Below, one piece after another: positions 56,651 through 64,000 of a stretch of 64,000 nt of DNA. The translations under genes were made by a program, and so were the position numbers. The stretch covers positions 1 through 64,000 of the forward strand of contig CANLOE010000004.1 of NCBI GenBank assembly GCA_947492745.1, given 5' to 3'. Positions within the stretch are counted from its first letter, which is position 1. The number at the start of each line of letters is the position of its first letter. Source of the stretch: an uncultured Cyclobacteriaceae bacterium (GTDB taxonomy: Bacteria; Bacteroidota; Bacteroidia; Cytophagales; Cyclobacteriaceae). The notes beneath the pieces were generated by a model. That model did no database searches and had not been told where the DNA came from. It saw only the letters and a program-made list of their open reading frames with translations.

Positions 56651-56680
56651 AAAGGGTCGGTTTTTATGGGCCGGCCCTTT
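56651..56680 (+). terminator. Stem-loop after hemL, possible terminator
   Basis: AAAGGGTCGG and CCGGCCCTTT pair (one G-T) around a 10-nt loop 36 bp past the hemL stop. There is no long T-run after it, so termination is less certain. Confidence 0.5.
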
Positions 56681-56717
56681 ATCGGGAAGATACACTGGAA
56701 GTTTTATTTCGGACTTA

Positions 56718-56875
56718 TACAAATTTGGGTTTCAGATGTCGTATAAGATTCCATAGGTCATTTTTTTTCAATCAAGGCGATAACCGCAGGGATAGCAGCG
56801 CTATCCCGAGGATTGTCCACGCAGAGTGAAGCAAAATGAACAGGAAGATAGGCGATTTTAAAAGCTAAGTTTGTA
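56718..56875 (+). repeat. Family A element (158 bp)
   Basis: TACAAATTTGGG to AAGTTTGTA. Flanks are TTA and TAA, not identical. Core hairpin gggatagcagcgctatccc is perfect. It is followed by a solitary F terminus. Confidence 0.82.
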
Positions 56876-56905
56876 TAACTTCGTCTTTGCCCTTTTTTTA
56901 TCGAG

Positions 56906-56924
56906 AAAAAGTCTAAATCACTTC
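56906..56924 (+). repeat. Solitary family F terminus
   Basis: AAAAAGTCTAAATCACTTC, one complete 19-bp F end. A degraded partner (gaagttttatttcggactt) may lie at 56699-56717 with the A element inserted between. Confidence 0.55.
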
Positions 56925-56951
56925 CATTGAAAATGGAGCACATAATCCCGT

Positions 56952-58139
56952 TTAAAAAAGAAAAAAGAGGATGAACGCTTCGGCTATTAAAAATAGAGAA
57001 ATGAACAGGCCATAAAAAAAAGTGGAGAATATAAATTTGGCAAAGGTTTTCTTCCAAGATTGACCGTATACCCGTAAAAAAGAAACGTAGAAATAAAGAA
57101 AAGTCGCAAGGACAATCAGAGTATTTATAGTACTTGCCCAGTCATGATCGTCAGCAAAGTGCTTGAGCATAACTACCAAAATCAAGGCGATATAGGCAAA
57201 TGAATGCAAGTGCAGTGCATGGACAATGTGTCGAATATAAAGGATTTTTCTCCTTCGGTACATCAATAGCAAAGATAGGGCAAAAATAGGAATGAATGCG
57301 AGCATCATGATAGGGATGTTCTTCCAGACATAGTTTTTGAAGGCCCCATCTCCGCTTCTGTAAACCCTTAAGATCTGTATGACCAATATTTTCTGGCCTG
57401 TGTTTACTTTCTCAAGGTCAATATTCATCATTTCTAACAATTGCTTCTCAGAATACTGTTTTTCATACCGGAGACTGTCCACTAACTTCCAGTCTACTTG
57501 GTTGAGAACGAAACTCTCATCCGCCCTAGAGGTAGTGCTGTCTTTCAATAGTCGCTCTTTCACTGTCTGCCAGTTCAGTGAGTCTTCGAGCAGTAATGAC
57601 CTGAAGGTCATTGAATCCTCCTTTGTCATGAGTCCTTTTAAAGCTATTGATAATCCATCAACATCAAGTTTTTTGTTCTTTTTCAACAGATTAACCACCT
57701 TTGTTTTGATACTATCGGGAAGTGTACTGTCCAGTTTGTCGAATTTTGCCGAAGAAAATTCGCTTATCGTTTTGATCTCAGATGATAATTCACTCAAATC
57801 AACATCCGCATTCGTATCCATACGGTTGACAATAATGCCCGTAATAAAAAAGAAGGCCAAACTGGTAAGGAAGTAAAGCCGCAGAGGGTGGGCATAGGAT
57901 ACACGCTTACCTTCATTGAAACGGTTGGTCAGAAATCCGGGTTTGAGAAAAAAAGGTCCTAACGTCCTGATAAATTTAGAATCATAGGCGAAGTAATTAC
58001 TGAGATAATCCATGAACAATGTAATGAAGGATACATTGTTGTCATTGTTCTCCTGACCACAATTGGGACAGAAGTTATAGATATTGTCCAGCGTACTGTT
58101 GCAGTTCAGGCACCTACTGGCTTTCCTTCTGATTTTCAT
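56952..58139 (-). CDS. DUF3667 zinc-ribbon membrane protein
   Basis: 395 residues. The N-terminal zinc ribbon has two CxxC pairs (CLNCNSTL and FCPNCGQEN). The DUF3667 core follows (FITLFMDYLSNYFAYDSKFIRTLGPFFLKPGFLTNRFNEGKRVSYAHPLRLYFLTSLAFFFI), then a charged region of about 170 residues and four C-terminal membrane helices (280-395). A Bacteroidota family of unknown function. The residue run here is described by parts: DYLSNYF near 50 and KPGFLTNRF near 68. Divergent from the outer-membrane-type gene that follows. Confidence 0.82.
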   Translation of the reverse strand: MKIRRKASRCLNCNSTLDNIYNFCPNCGQENNDNNVSFITLFMDYLSNYFAYDSKFIRTLGPFFLKPGFLTNRFNEGKRVSYAHPLRLYFLTSLAFFFITGIIVNRMDTNADVDLSELSSEIKTISEFSSAKFDKLDSTLPDSIKTKVVNLLKKNKKLDVDGLSIALKGLMTKEDSMTFRSLLLEDSLNWQTVKERLLKDSTTSRADESFVLNQVDWKLVDSLRYEKQYSEKQLLEMMNIDLEKVNTGQKILVIQILRVYRSGDGAFKNYVWKNIPIMMLAFIPIFALSLLLMYRRRKILYIRHIVHALHLHSFAYIALILVVMLKHFADDHDWASTINTLIVLATFLYFYVSFLRVYGQSWKKTFAKFIFSTFFYGLFISLFLIAEAFILFFLF

Positions 58140-58386
58140 TTGATTAGACTTTCCGTATATATGGCGAAAATAAAAACTATATTATTTATTCTTCCATTTA
58201 TTGAATTTTAATTTGAGTCTAAAGTATTTGGTTTTCCAAATGGTCCTATTTCGTAATCAATACATATTTCCCTATATTTACGATATATTTTTTTTATATC
58301 ATAAGGCAAATTTGCTTTTTAGGTACATTAAGTCTATTAAAATCAATATTTTTTTGATTTGTTGTTTTCAGATTAAAACTATCGCA

Positions 58387-59460
58387 GTGAAAAAGCACCT
58401 ATTTTTTCTAACATTGATTTTTTTGCTCTCCATATCCCAAAGTTGGTCACAGAGAAGATCCAAAGTGACCAAAGCGGTCACCTATGAGGAACTTTATGAT
58501 GCTCCCTATGAAATCAACAAACTGTTTATTCAATTCCAGCCCGTATATGGGGAATTGTTCGTGTCCAATGTCAATGCGGGTTTTGGCGGAGAGGTAGTCT
58601 ATTATATGGAAGACAAATTTGACTTTCGTGCACATGCACGAAAGACGTATAGCAAGCGTTTCGATTTGGCCAGGGATATTGCAGAGAAGAACAGCTCCGT
58701 AGACAATGTGCCGAATATCTTCAATTACTTTGAACTCGGAGCTACCTACCATATCAAAGACTTCGAGAAAGATTCCGACACGAAAATGTTCCTTTACAAA
58801 AGGAGTTATAGAGGTGGTAAATGGGCTTCCAAAGTCCCTTTAAATGCAGAAATACCCTGTAAGGTAAGAAAGGTATATGGAGTACGCTTAGGTGGTTTTG
58901 CCTTTGATACTTCTACCGACCTCAACAGGGCCCTCAGCGAACAGGGACTAAGCAATGCGGACATTGTCGATATGGAAGGTAATCCACTGCCCGATAGTTT
59001 TTTGGATGCTCAGGATGGAGAGCAGAAAGACCTCAGTGTCTTTGGGAACGTAGATGTGAAAGGGCTGTATATCGGTGGTTCTATGGCCTGGATGAAAAAC
59101 GTTGCCGTCGATTTCGACCGATATATGCCAGGAGTTGATGATTTGATATTGACGACCTACTTTGATATCATGATAGCCCCTTCGGTAACAGTGGATGATA
59201 TCGTCTATACCGAACGTGATGAGGTCAATGGTGAAGCTCTTTCGACCACCACTTACTCTACGGATGCCATTAAGGTCAATAATTTTGGGTTTCGGTTAGG
59301 AGTTGATGGGCGGTTTAACCGAACCCTCAGCTGGTCCTATGGTGGTGAATTTGGTTATCGCCCTACGGTAAAGGGAAGGGGCTTTTTCGCATTGCTGAAA
59401 ATCAGTTTCCCCGTATACAGTACCAACTTGAAGTACTCCGTGGAGGCTTTTGGCAAGTAA
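58387..59460 (+). CDS. Exported protein of unknown function
   Basis: 357 residues from GTG 58387, which gives a proper signal peptide (MKKHLFFLTLIFLLSISQSWSQ in effect). The frame stays open upstream to 58201 but that part is AT-rich and unlikely to be translated. The mature protein contains many beta-like alternating segments (YGELFVSNVNAGFGGEVVYY, GLYIGGSMAWMKNVAVDF, FGFRLGVDGRFNRTLSWSYGGEFGYRP) and ends in an aromatic strand (KYSVEAFGK). This looks like an outer-membrane beta-barrel or periplasmic protein. I do not recognise a family. Confidence 0.6.
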   Translation: MKKHLFFLTLIFLLSISQSWSQRRSKVTKAVTYEELYDAPYEINKLFIQFQPVYGELFVSNVNAGFGGEVVYYMEDKFDFRAHARKTYSKRFDLARDIAEKNSSVDNVPNIFNYFELGATYHIKDFEKDSDTKMFLYKRSYRGGKWASKVPLNAEIPCKVRKVYGVRLGGFAFDTSTDLNRALSEQGLSNADIVDMEGNPLPDSFLDAQDGEQKDLSVFGNVDVKGLYIGGSMAWMKNVAVDFDRYMPGVDDLILTTYFDIMIAPSVTVDDIVYTERDEVNGEALSTTTYSTDAIKVNNFGFRLGVDGRFNRTLSWSYGGEFGYRPTVKGRGFFALLKISFPVYSTNLKYSVEAFGK

Positions 59461-59519
59461 GTGAAGTGCGTTGCCCCATAGAGCAGGTCGCGCTATGGGA
59501 TTTGGGTTCGCGAGTTAGG

Positions 59520-60026
59520 TCATGGAGATTCTTTCGGAGGTCTATTGAAATGCCCGCTCATGTATTTCTTGGATAGTGCTACATAATGAGCGGCATTGGC
59601 CTTTATCATCTCTTTTTGTTGTTGGTTTAAGGTTTTGACCACTCTGCCCGGACTTCCCATAACGATGGAATAGTCGGGGATAATGCTCCCCTCCGTTATT
59701 AAGCTATGCGCTCCTATAATGCAATACTTACCCACCTTGCTGTTGTTTAGAAGCGTGGCCCGCATGCCGATGAGACTGTTGTTTCCAATGGTGGCACCAT
59801 GTACGATGGCACCATGTCCGACGACCACTTCTCTGCCAATATGGGTCGGCACTCCCGGGTCAGCATGAATCACGGCCAGATCTTGAATATTTGTGGACGA
59901 ACCTATGCTGATCTTTTCCACATCACCACGAATGACAGCACCGAACCATACCGAGCAGTTCTCACCTAGAACCACATCTCCTATAACACGAGCAGTATCA
60001 GCAATAAAAACAGTATCTTTTTCCAT
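59520..60026 (-). CDS. Gamma-carbonic anhydrase family protein
   Basis: 168 residues of left-handed parallel beta-helix hexapeptide repeats. The zinc histidines are in place (IQDLAVIHADPG, and VGHGAIVHG with two His). Start FIADTARVIGDVVLGENCSVWFGAVIRGD is split here as FIADTARVIGDV and SVWFGAVIRGD. Members hydrate CO2 or act in related acyltransfer steps. Four bp downstream of the OsmC gene on the same strand, so co-transcribed. Confidence 0.92.
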   Translation of the reverse strand: MEKDTVFIADTARVIGDVVLGENCSVWFGAVIRGDVEKISIGSSTNIQDLAVIHADPGVPTHIGREVVVGHGAIVHGATIGNNSLIGMRATLLNNSKVGKYCIIGAHSLITEGSIIPDYSIVMGSPGRVVKTLNQQQKEMIKANAAHYVALSKKYMSGHFNRPPKESP

Positions 60027-60029
60027 GGA

Positions 60030-60443
60030 TCAAGAGTTTTTACCGCTATCGACGCTAGAAGAAAAAGTGACGTCCACATTTAGGGAAGAAGCTACCGAAC
60101 AGTACTTTTCCAAGGCCAGACGTGCTACTTTGTCCAGGTCTTCTATCGTAGCGTCGGGCGAGGTCAATAGGTAGTGAGAGTGCAGCTTTACGAAGCGACG
60201 CGGATGCTCTTCACTGCGTTCTCCCTCGGTCTCTACAACGATATCCACTACCGTCTTTTTCTTTTTTTTGAGCATCAATACGATTTCCACTACTGCACAA
60301 CCGGACAATGCGGACATGATCATTTCCATAGGGGATAATCCTTGCTTCTCATCAAGTGCTCGCATATCCACTTTTAGACTGTTATTATTTTCATTGTGGG
60401 TCTCGTAGACATAATCCGACACGTATCTTGTGCTTGTTTTCAT
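60030..60443 (-). CDS. OsmC family peroxiredoxin-like protein
   Basis: 137 residues. OsmC/Ohr fold with the two redox cysteines in MSALSGCAVVEI (about 49) and LEKYCSVASSLN (about 116), and the family strand VVDIVVETEGERSEEHPRRF. It reduces organic hydroperoxides. First gene of a two-gene unit with the gamma-carbonic-anhydrase gene. Confidence 0.92.
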   Translation of the reverse strand: MKTSTRYVSDYVYETHNENNNSLKVDMRALDEKQGLSPMEMIMSALSGCAVVEIVLMLKKKKKTVVDIVVETEGERSEEHPRRFVKLHSHYLLTSPDATIEDLDKVARLALEKYCSVASSLNVDVTFSSSVDSGKNS

Positions 60444-60810
60444 GGGACTGTTGTTATATGTATTGGCTATTTGTCAACCCCGTCCCATCGGTTCAAATAT
60501 TGACCTAAAGGTGGGGTGGTCTTATCAAAAGATAAATATATTCATTGTACAGTTTGGAAGAGCGACAATGGACACCATCAAAAGTACGAATTTATATGCA
60601 AAAGAAAGTAAAACGCTGGCTTCGATAAGCCTAGATCTGTCATGGGTATTTTGCCATGACAGATTAAACCCAGATCATCCATTGGCCCACCCTTGTGTCT
60701 GTTTTCATGGGTTCAGCGTAGTACCGCTTCGGTCCATTCAAAAAATACGTCCATTTCACTGAGTTGAAGGAATTTGTTCCGTATGCCGATGTTTTGTCCT
60801 TTTCCTTAAA
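60444..60810. other. Intergenic stretch with a degenerate E/D copy
   Basis: Around 60665-60775 (aacccagatcatccattgg ... gggttcagcgtagtaccgcttcggtcc ... ccatttcactgagttgaag) a weathered E- or D-like element can be traced, though both arms have many changes. Nothing else supported. Confidence 0.4.
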
Positions 60811-60965
60811 CCCAAATTGATCAATAGGATTTTGTGATGAGGGCATAAAGTATACTAAAATCAGCGGTTTAGGTGAGGAGGCTTAATGAGGATTAAGGTG
60901 TAAATAGAACTACTGATTTTGAAGTAGTTTATGTTCGGAACAGGAAGGCTGTTGATCAATTTGGG
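60811..60965 (+). repeat. Family C element (155 bp), TSD TTAAA
   Basis: CCCAAATTGATCAATAGGA to GTTGATCAATTTGGG, with TTAAA at 60806-60810 and 60966-60970. The interior hairpin gcttaatgaggattaagg is intact. The cleanest C copy. Confidence 0.9.
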
Positions 60966-60970
60966 TTAAA

Positions 60971-61336
60971 ATATAATACGTCAATGAACAGCAGAGGTGG
61001 CACAGCTTCAGTTATGGAGAGAGACCAATAAGCTATGGGACAGTTGATTTTTTTGGGACTTTGCCCTGTGATGGAAAGTCTGATAACTGTCCCTAAGATA
61101 AAATAAGTGTTCTGTGGCACTGTATGGATAGATTGCATTGGAAATTTCACACAGGGAGATTTTTTCAAAGGAGCTACTTCTTGTTCCAATAACCTTCATT
61201 TTGGCAAAAGTAGAAGTAAACAACCCTTTTTGTAAAATGCAGAATAATGCTCCTAAAAACCAAGGAGGCCATGTGTTTTAGTGAAGGGGAAGGATTATAA
61301 TCGAACAATAAGACCGATTGTGTTGTTACTACTCCA
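60971..61336. other. Intergenic stretch, nothing recognised
   Basis: 365 bp before the LON-domain gene. Overlapping small frames on the minus strand show no family features and are not accepted. Confidence 0.35.
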
Positions 61337-61930
61337 ATGAACCACTTATATATACCTTTATTCCCTTTATCTATTTTCTTATTACCTCACGAGAAAGCTA
61401 CTTTGTATATTTTTGAGCAACGCTATCAACAAATGCTTCAGGATGTAGAAAAGGAAGACTTGGAGTTTGGTATATATTTTTCCCACAAATCCAATAAAGA
61501 CCAATTGGGTTCTATAGTACGTTTGAAAAAAATCCTTTATCAGTACGACCGAGGAGAGTCTGATATCAGTATTGAGTGTACAGGACTATTTCGTTTAGAT
61601 CGGTTTCATCAAAAAAAGGAAGGTAAGTTATACCCAGGTGGTGATGTTCTGCCGATAGAGATGTTGGAAGCACCATTGGTCAATGATACCGTGGGCAGTT
61701 ATTATAGAGAATATATGAAACTCAGACAGTTGGAAATTGAAGGCGATAATAGACATATCAATGCCTTTCAGGTGGCTAACAGTTTGAACTTAAGCGTTCA
61801 TGAAAAACTGAAATTCGTCACCTATCATGATGAAGGCAGATTGAATGTCTTTCTTTTTAATCACTTACGTTATCAAAAATTTATCGTAGAACAAGAAATC
61901 AATTATAAGGATAATTATCATCTCAATTGA
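61337..61930 (+). CDS. LON-type substrate-binding domain protein
   Basis: 197 residues matching the N-terminal domain of Lon protease as a stand-alone protein: YIPLFPLSIFLLPHEKATLYIFEQRYQQML at the start (positions 5-34, read in parts as LFPLSIFLLP and IFEQRYQQML), then GSIVRLKKI. There is no ATPase or protease domain, so it may bind unfolded polypeptides or a ligand; its function is not known. It is followed 30 bp later by an F element. Confidence 0.82.
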   Translation: MNHLYIPLFPLSIFLLPHEKATLYIFEQRYQQMLQDVEKEDLEFGIYFSHKSNKDQLGSIVRLKKILYQYDRGESDISIECTGLFRLDRFHQKKEGKLYPGGDVLPIEMLEAPLVNDTVGSYYREYMKLRQLEIEGDNRHINAFQVANSLNLSVHEKLKFVTYHDEGRLNVFLFNHLRYQKFIVEQEINYKDNYHLN

Positions 61931-62028
61931 TTTGTGTTCACTTCTACTTTTTTAGATATAGAAGTGATTTAGACTTTTTCTTTTATCTGCAAATTTCACA
62001 TTTAGCACCCTGCTTTTGTCTTTTTTTA

Positions 62029-62363
62029 CCTGGGTCATGCATTGGAACTTCGTGACGAGGGTTTAAACCCAAAATGATGAATAGAGAAGCTATTCCGCGC
62101 ATAAATAGCTTCCTACCGGAAGCTTTGCCCACCGGTCTTCATTCACCATAGCGGTGCTATGCCGAACGAATCCAAATGGCCGGTATTTTGCTATTGATAC
62201 GCTCATCACGATTTCTATCGATCAATTTGGGTTAAACAGCAACAAATCAGGTAGTTTTATTGGATTTAGCATAGCGCCGCTATGGTGAATTCAAAAAACG
62301 TAGTGCAACGACCGGTTTGCAGCTATTTAGATTTGTAGTAGATTTTCCAATGCATGATACGGG
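62029..62363 (+). repeat. Family E element split by B
   Basis: E left arm CCTGGGTCATGCATTGGAA to gagggtttaaa, then B, then E resumes acagcaacaaatcaggtag and ends ATGATACGGG. The outer flanks do not match. Confidence 0.82.
62068..62231 (-). repeat. Family B element (164 bp), TSD TTAAA
   Basis: Complete reverse copy with TTAAA at 62063-62067 and 62232-62236. Removing it restores E as gagggtttaaacagcaacaaatcag, comparable with gagggtttaaaaagcaataaatcag at 48882 on. Confidence 0.92.
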
Positions 62364-62379
62364 TTCAATTGTCGTATAA

Positions 62380-62537
62380 TACAAATTTAGGTTTTAAATG
62401 TCGTATAAGATTCCGCGGGTCATTTTGTTTCAATCAAGGCGAGAACCGCAGGGATAGCAGCGCTATCGCGAGGATTGTCAACGCAGAGTGAAGCAAAATG
62501 AACAGGAAGATAGGCGATTTTAAAAGCTAAGTTTGTA
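62380..62537 (+). repeat. Family A element (158 bp), TSD TAA
   Basis: TACAAATTTAGG to AAGTTTGTA, with TAA at 62377-62379 and 62538-62540, inside the outer F. Confidence 0.85.
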
Positions 62538-62660
62538 TAAGTTCTGTAACTTCTACTATGCAACGGGAAAAAGCCTTCGGTAGGGTACAAAAGCCAAAAT
62601 TATCGGTGCTAAACAAAAAGTCTAAATCACTTCATAATGAGATTGCTATTGAGGAGAAGA

Positions 62661-64000
62661 CTACTGAATCGTATTGTCTTTTAGAAGTACATGAAAAGTG
62701 GTACCCTGTTCGGGAACACTTTCGACACGAAGTTCGCCCTTCTGATTTTCTATCTGGGATTTGATAATATGCAGACCGAGTCCTTTGCCATCCACATGGT
62801 CATGAAATCTTTGATACATGGAGAAAAGCTTATCTCCGTGTTTTGCGAGATCTATCCCCATACCGTTATCTTCAAAGTAGATATGTACAAAACCTTCTTT
62901 TTTACGGGAGACAATATTTAGATAAGATTTACGCTTTTCCGACCGATACTTGATAGCATTGGTAATCAGGTTTTGAAAGATGCTCTTTAGATGGGTCCTT
63001 GGGAACAAGATTGTATCGGCATCGGAAAAATCTGCCTTTATTTCAACATTGCTTTTATTGACCATATCTTCAATAGCGGAAAGAACTTCATTCAATACCT
63101 CCTGACAGGATATGGGTTTTTTTTCATTACTTCCGTTATGCTTGTTCTCCATCATATCAATTAAATCGACCAGAGTCGTTTCTAGGCTAACGATGGACTG
63201 CTCTATTTTTTTGAATACCAACTTGTTGTCTTCGCTACCAGGATTCTCGGTATCATAAAAATCGATGAGGGCGGCAAGATTGATTACAGGTGCGCGGAGG
63301 TCATGAGAGATGATAAAGGTATACTGCTGCAACTCTTGGTTGTATCGTGTCAGCTCTTCGGTGACACTCTGAAGACGTTCTTCGTTTCTTTTCCTGTCGG
63401 TATTGTCGAAAATCATCATTAATATGCAGGTCTCACCCTCAACATCAATCAGTACTCCTGACAGTATTATGTCTTTGATCTCCCCATCCCTACTTTCCAT
63501 AGTAGTGTCCATGTCATGAATATGGCCTTTACTCTTAATGCTCTCTATGAACAAATTACGGTGCTTGGGATTCTGCCAGTAGTTCAGGTCCATAGTTGAT
63601 TTGCCGATGACTTCTTCCGAGTTCATTTTCACCAGCTCAAGGAATTTTCTATTGGCATTCAGGATTTTTTCTTCCTCTAAGGTGAGTATAAGCACGGGAG
63701 TGGGATTCATATGAAAAGCCTTGTAGAACAGCTCCCTTAAGCGACGTTTTATACGTTCGTCTTCTTTGCTTTTTGTGATATCCCTCACTACGGCCATGAC
63801 TTGGTTTTTCTTATATTTTACAATTCTGGCCTCGAAATCCCACCTTTTACCTGTCTTATCTATTTGATATTCTATGATTTGTGCTTTATTTTCAATAATA
63901 GCTTTGTTGGCTACAATGAGAAATCTTGTAGTTAGATTCTTCCCGAAAAAGTCTGAAATATTGCTTCCCACGATATCGTGGGAAGAGACGGCCAAAGATG
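62661..64000 (-). CDS. PAS-domain sensor histidine kinase, N-terminus beyond the window
   Basis: At least 444 residues; the frame is open to the window edge, so the start is missing. Two PAS domains (the second around LFYKAFHMNPTPVLILTLEE, with PAC-like tail LIDVEGETCILMMIFDNTDRKRNEE) precede the HisKA dimerisation helix with the phospho-acceptor H in FIISHDLRAPVINLAAL. The ATPase follows: N-box LITNAIKYRS, G1 EDNGMGIDL, F-box MYQRFHDHV and G2 GKGLGLHIIKS. It would autophosphorylate in response to a cytoplasmic or redox/ligand cue. No response-regulator gene is adjacent within the window. Confidence 0.9.
   Translation of the reverse strand, partial: SLAVSSHDIVGSNISDFFGKNLTTRFLIVANKAIIENKAQIIEYQIDKTGKRWDFEARIVKYKKNQVMAVVRDITKSKEDERIKRRLRELFYKAFHMNPTPVLILTLEEEKILNANRKFLELVKMNSEEVIGKSTMDLNYWQNPKHRNLFIESIKSKGHIHDMDTTMESRDGEIKDIILSGVLIDVEGETCILMMIFDNTDRKRNEERLQSVTEELTRYNQELQQYTFIISHDLRAPVINLAALIDFYDTENPGSEDNKLVFKKIEQSIVSLETTLVDLIDMMENKHNGSNEKKPISCQEVLNEVLSAIEDMVNKSNVEIKADFSDADTILFPRTHLKSIFQNLITNAIKYRSEKRKSYLNIVSRKKEGFVHIYFEDNGMGIDLAKHGDKLFSMYQRFHDHVDGKGLGLHIIKSQIENQKGELRVESVPEQGTTFHVLLKDNTIQ

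Larger units (their letters stand above)
61961..62633 (+). repeat. Nested element: F containing E containing B, plus A
   Basis: The outer F ends are GAAGTGATTTAGACTTTTT (61961-61979) and the exact inverse ending 62633, flanked by ATA on both sides (61958-61960 and 62634-62636). Inside are an E (62029-62363) with an internal B (62068-62231) and a separate A (62380-62537). The F interior between A and the right end (gtaacttctactatgcaacgggaaaaagcc) matches the F at 48343-48457. Confidence 0.8.

Noticed and set aside
1-64000. CRISPR arrays
   Set aside because: The repeats are dispersed, 115-220 bp, palindromic and flanked by target duplications, not short regularly spaced units; no cas genes.
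1-64000. tRNA or rRNA genes
   Set aside because: I looked for T-loop GGTTCGA-type motifs with matching acceptor stems and for conserved rRNA blocks. The gggttcaa strings all belong to element ends.

Overview
The window comes from a member of the Bacteroidota, probably a Cytophagales-like lineage. The signs are a type IX secretion sorting domain on a subtilase, a TonB-dependent receptor with a carboxypeptidase-regulatory N-terminus, the Bacteroidota families DUF2851 and DUF3667, MenA, and a biosynthetic-type arginine decarboxylase. Class and genus cannot be fixed from the sequence alone. The density of short repeats suggests a genome with heavy past transposition.

Layout. 0.7-6.3 kb is accessory: a GNAT/FemAB-like acyltransferase, a family-2 sulfotransferase, a GT2 glycosyltransferase, a PhyH-type dioxygenase and an orphan Vsr endonuclease. 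6.9-8.7 kb holds a divergent pyruvate kinase. 9.4-12.2 kb is a minus-strand pair (polytopic membrane protein, DUF2851). 13-17 kb is the acetate module pta / small secreted protein / ackA. 17.8-20 kb is fmt-folA-TSUP permease. 20-33 kb carries a DUF3347 lipoprotein, a T9SS subtilase, a TonB receptor, MscS, NamZ, a LolC/E-like permease and a dolichol-phosphate-mannose-synthase-like enzyme. 33-43.6 kb is rich in arginine and polyamine genes: arginine decarboxylase, a deiminase-family enzyme, CtlX, a deoxyhypusine-synthase-like protein and argS. 44.7-64 kb has an astacin-tectonin lipoprotein, menA, a decayed IS4 transposase, a split universal stress protein, SUI1, guaA, a periplasmic-binding protein, hemL, DUF3667, gamma-carbonic anhydrase, OsmC, a LON-domain protein and a PAS histidine kinase that runs off the end.

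The most striking content lies between the genes. At least eight families of about 115-220 bp, non-coding, inverted-repeat-ended elements (called A-H here) fill most intergenic gaps, roughly a tenth of the window by my estimate. Families B, C, D and E start CCC and end GGG and are flanked by 5-bp duplications close to TTNAA. Families A and F are flanked by 3-bp duplications, mostly TAA or TTA. They insert into one another in layers (E containing B containing A; H containing C containing A; F containing E containing B, with A alongside).

In two coding sequences, a universal stress protein gene and an IS4 transposase remnant, removing the element plus one copy of the duplication exactly restores the reading frame. 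This gives direct sequence evidence of past transposition for families A, D and F. No transposase able to move them is recognisable in the window, so they look like several coexisting MITE families mobilised in trans. Some copies are hybrids that switch family at a shared central hairpin, which suggests recombination between families.
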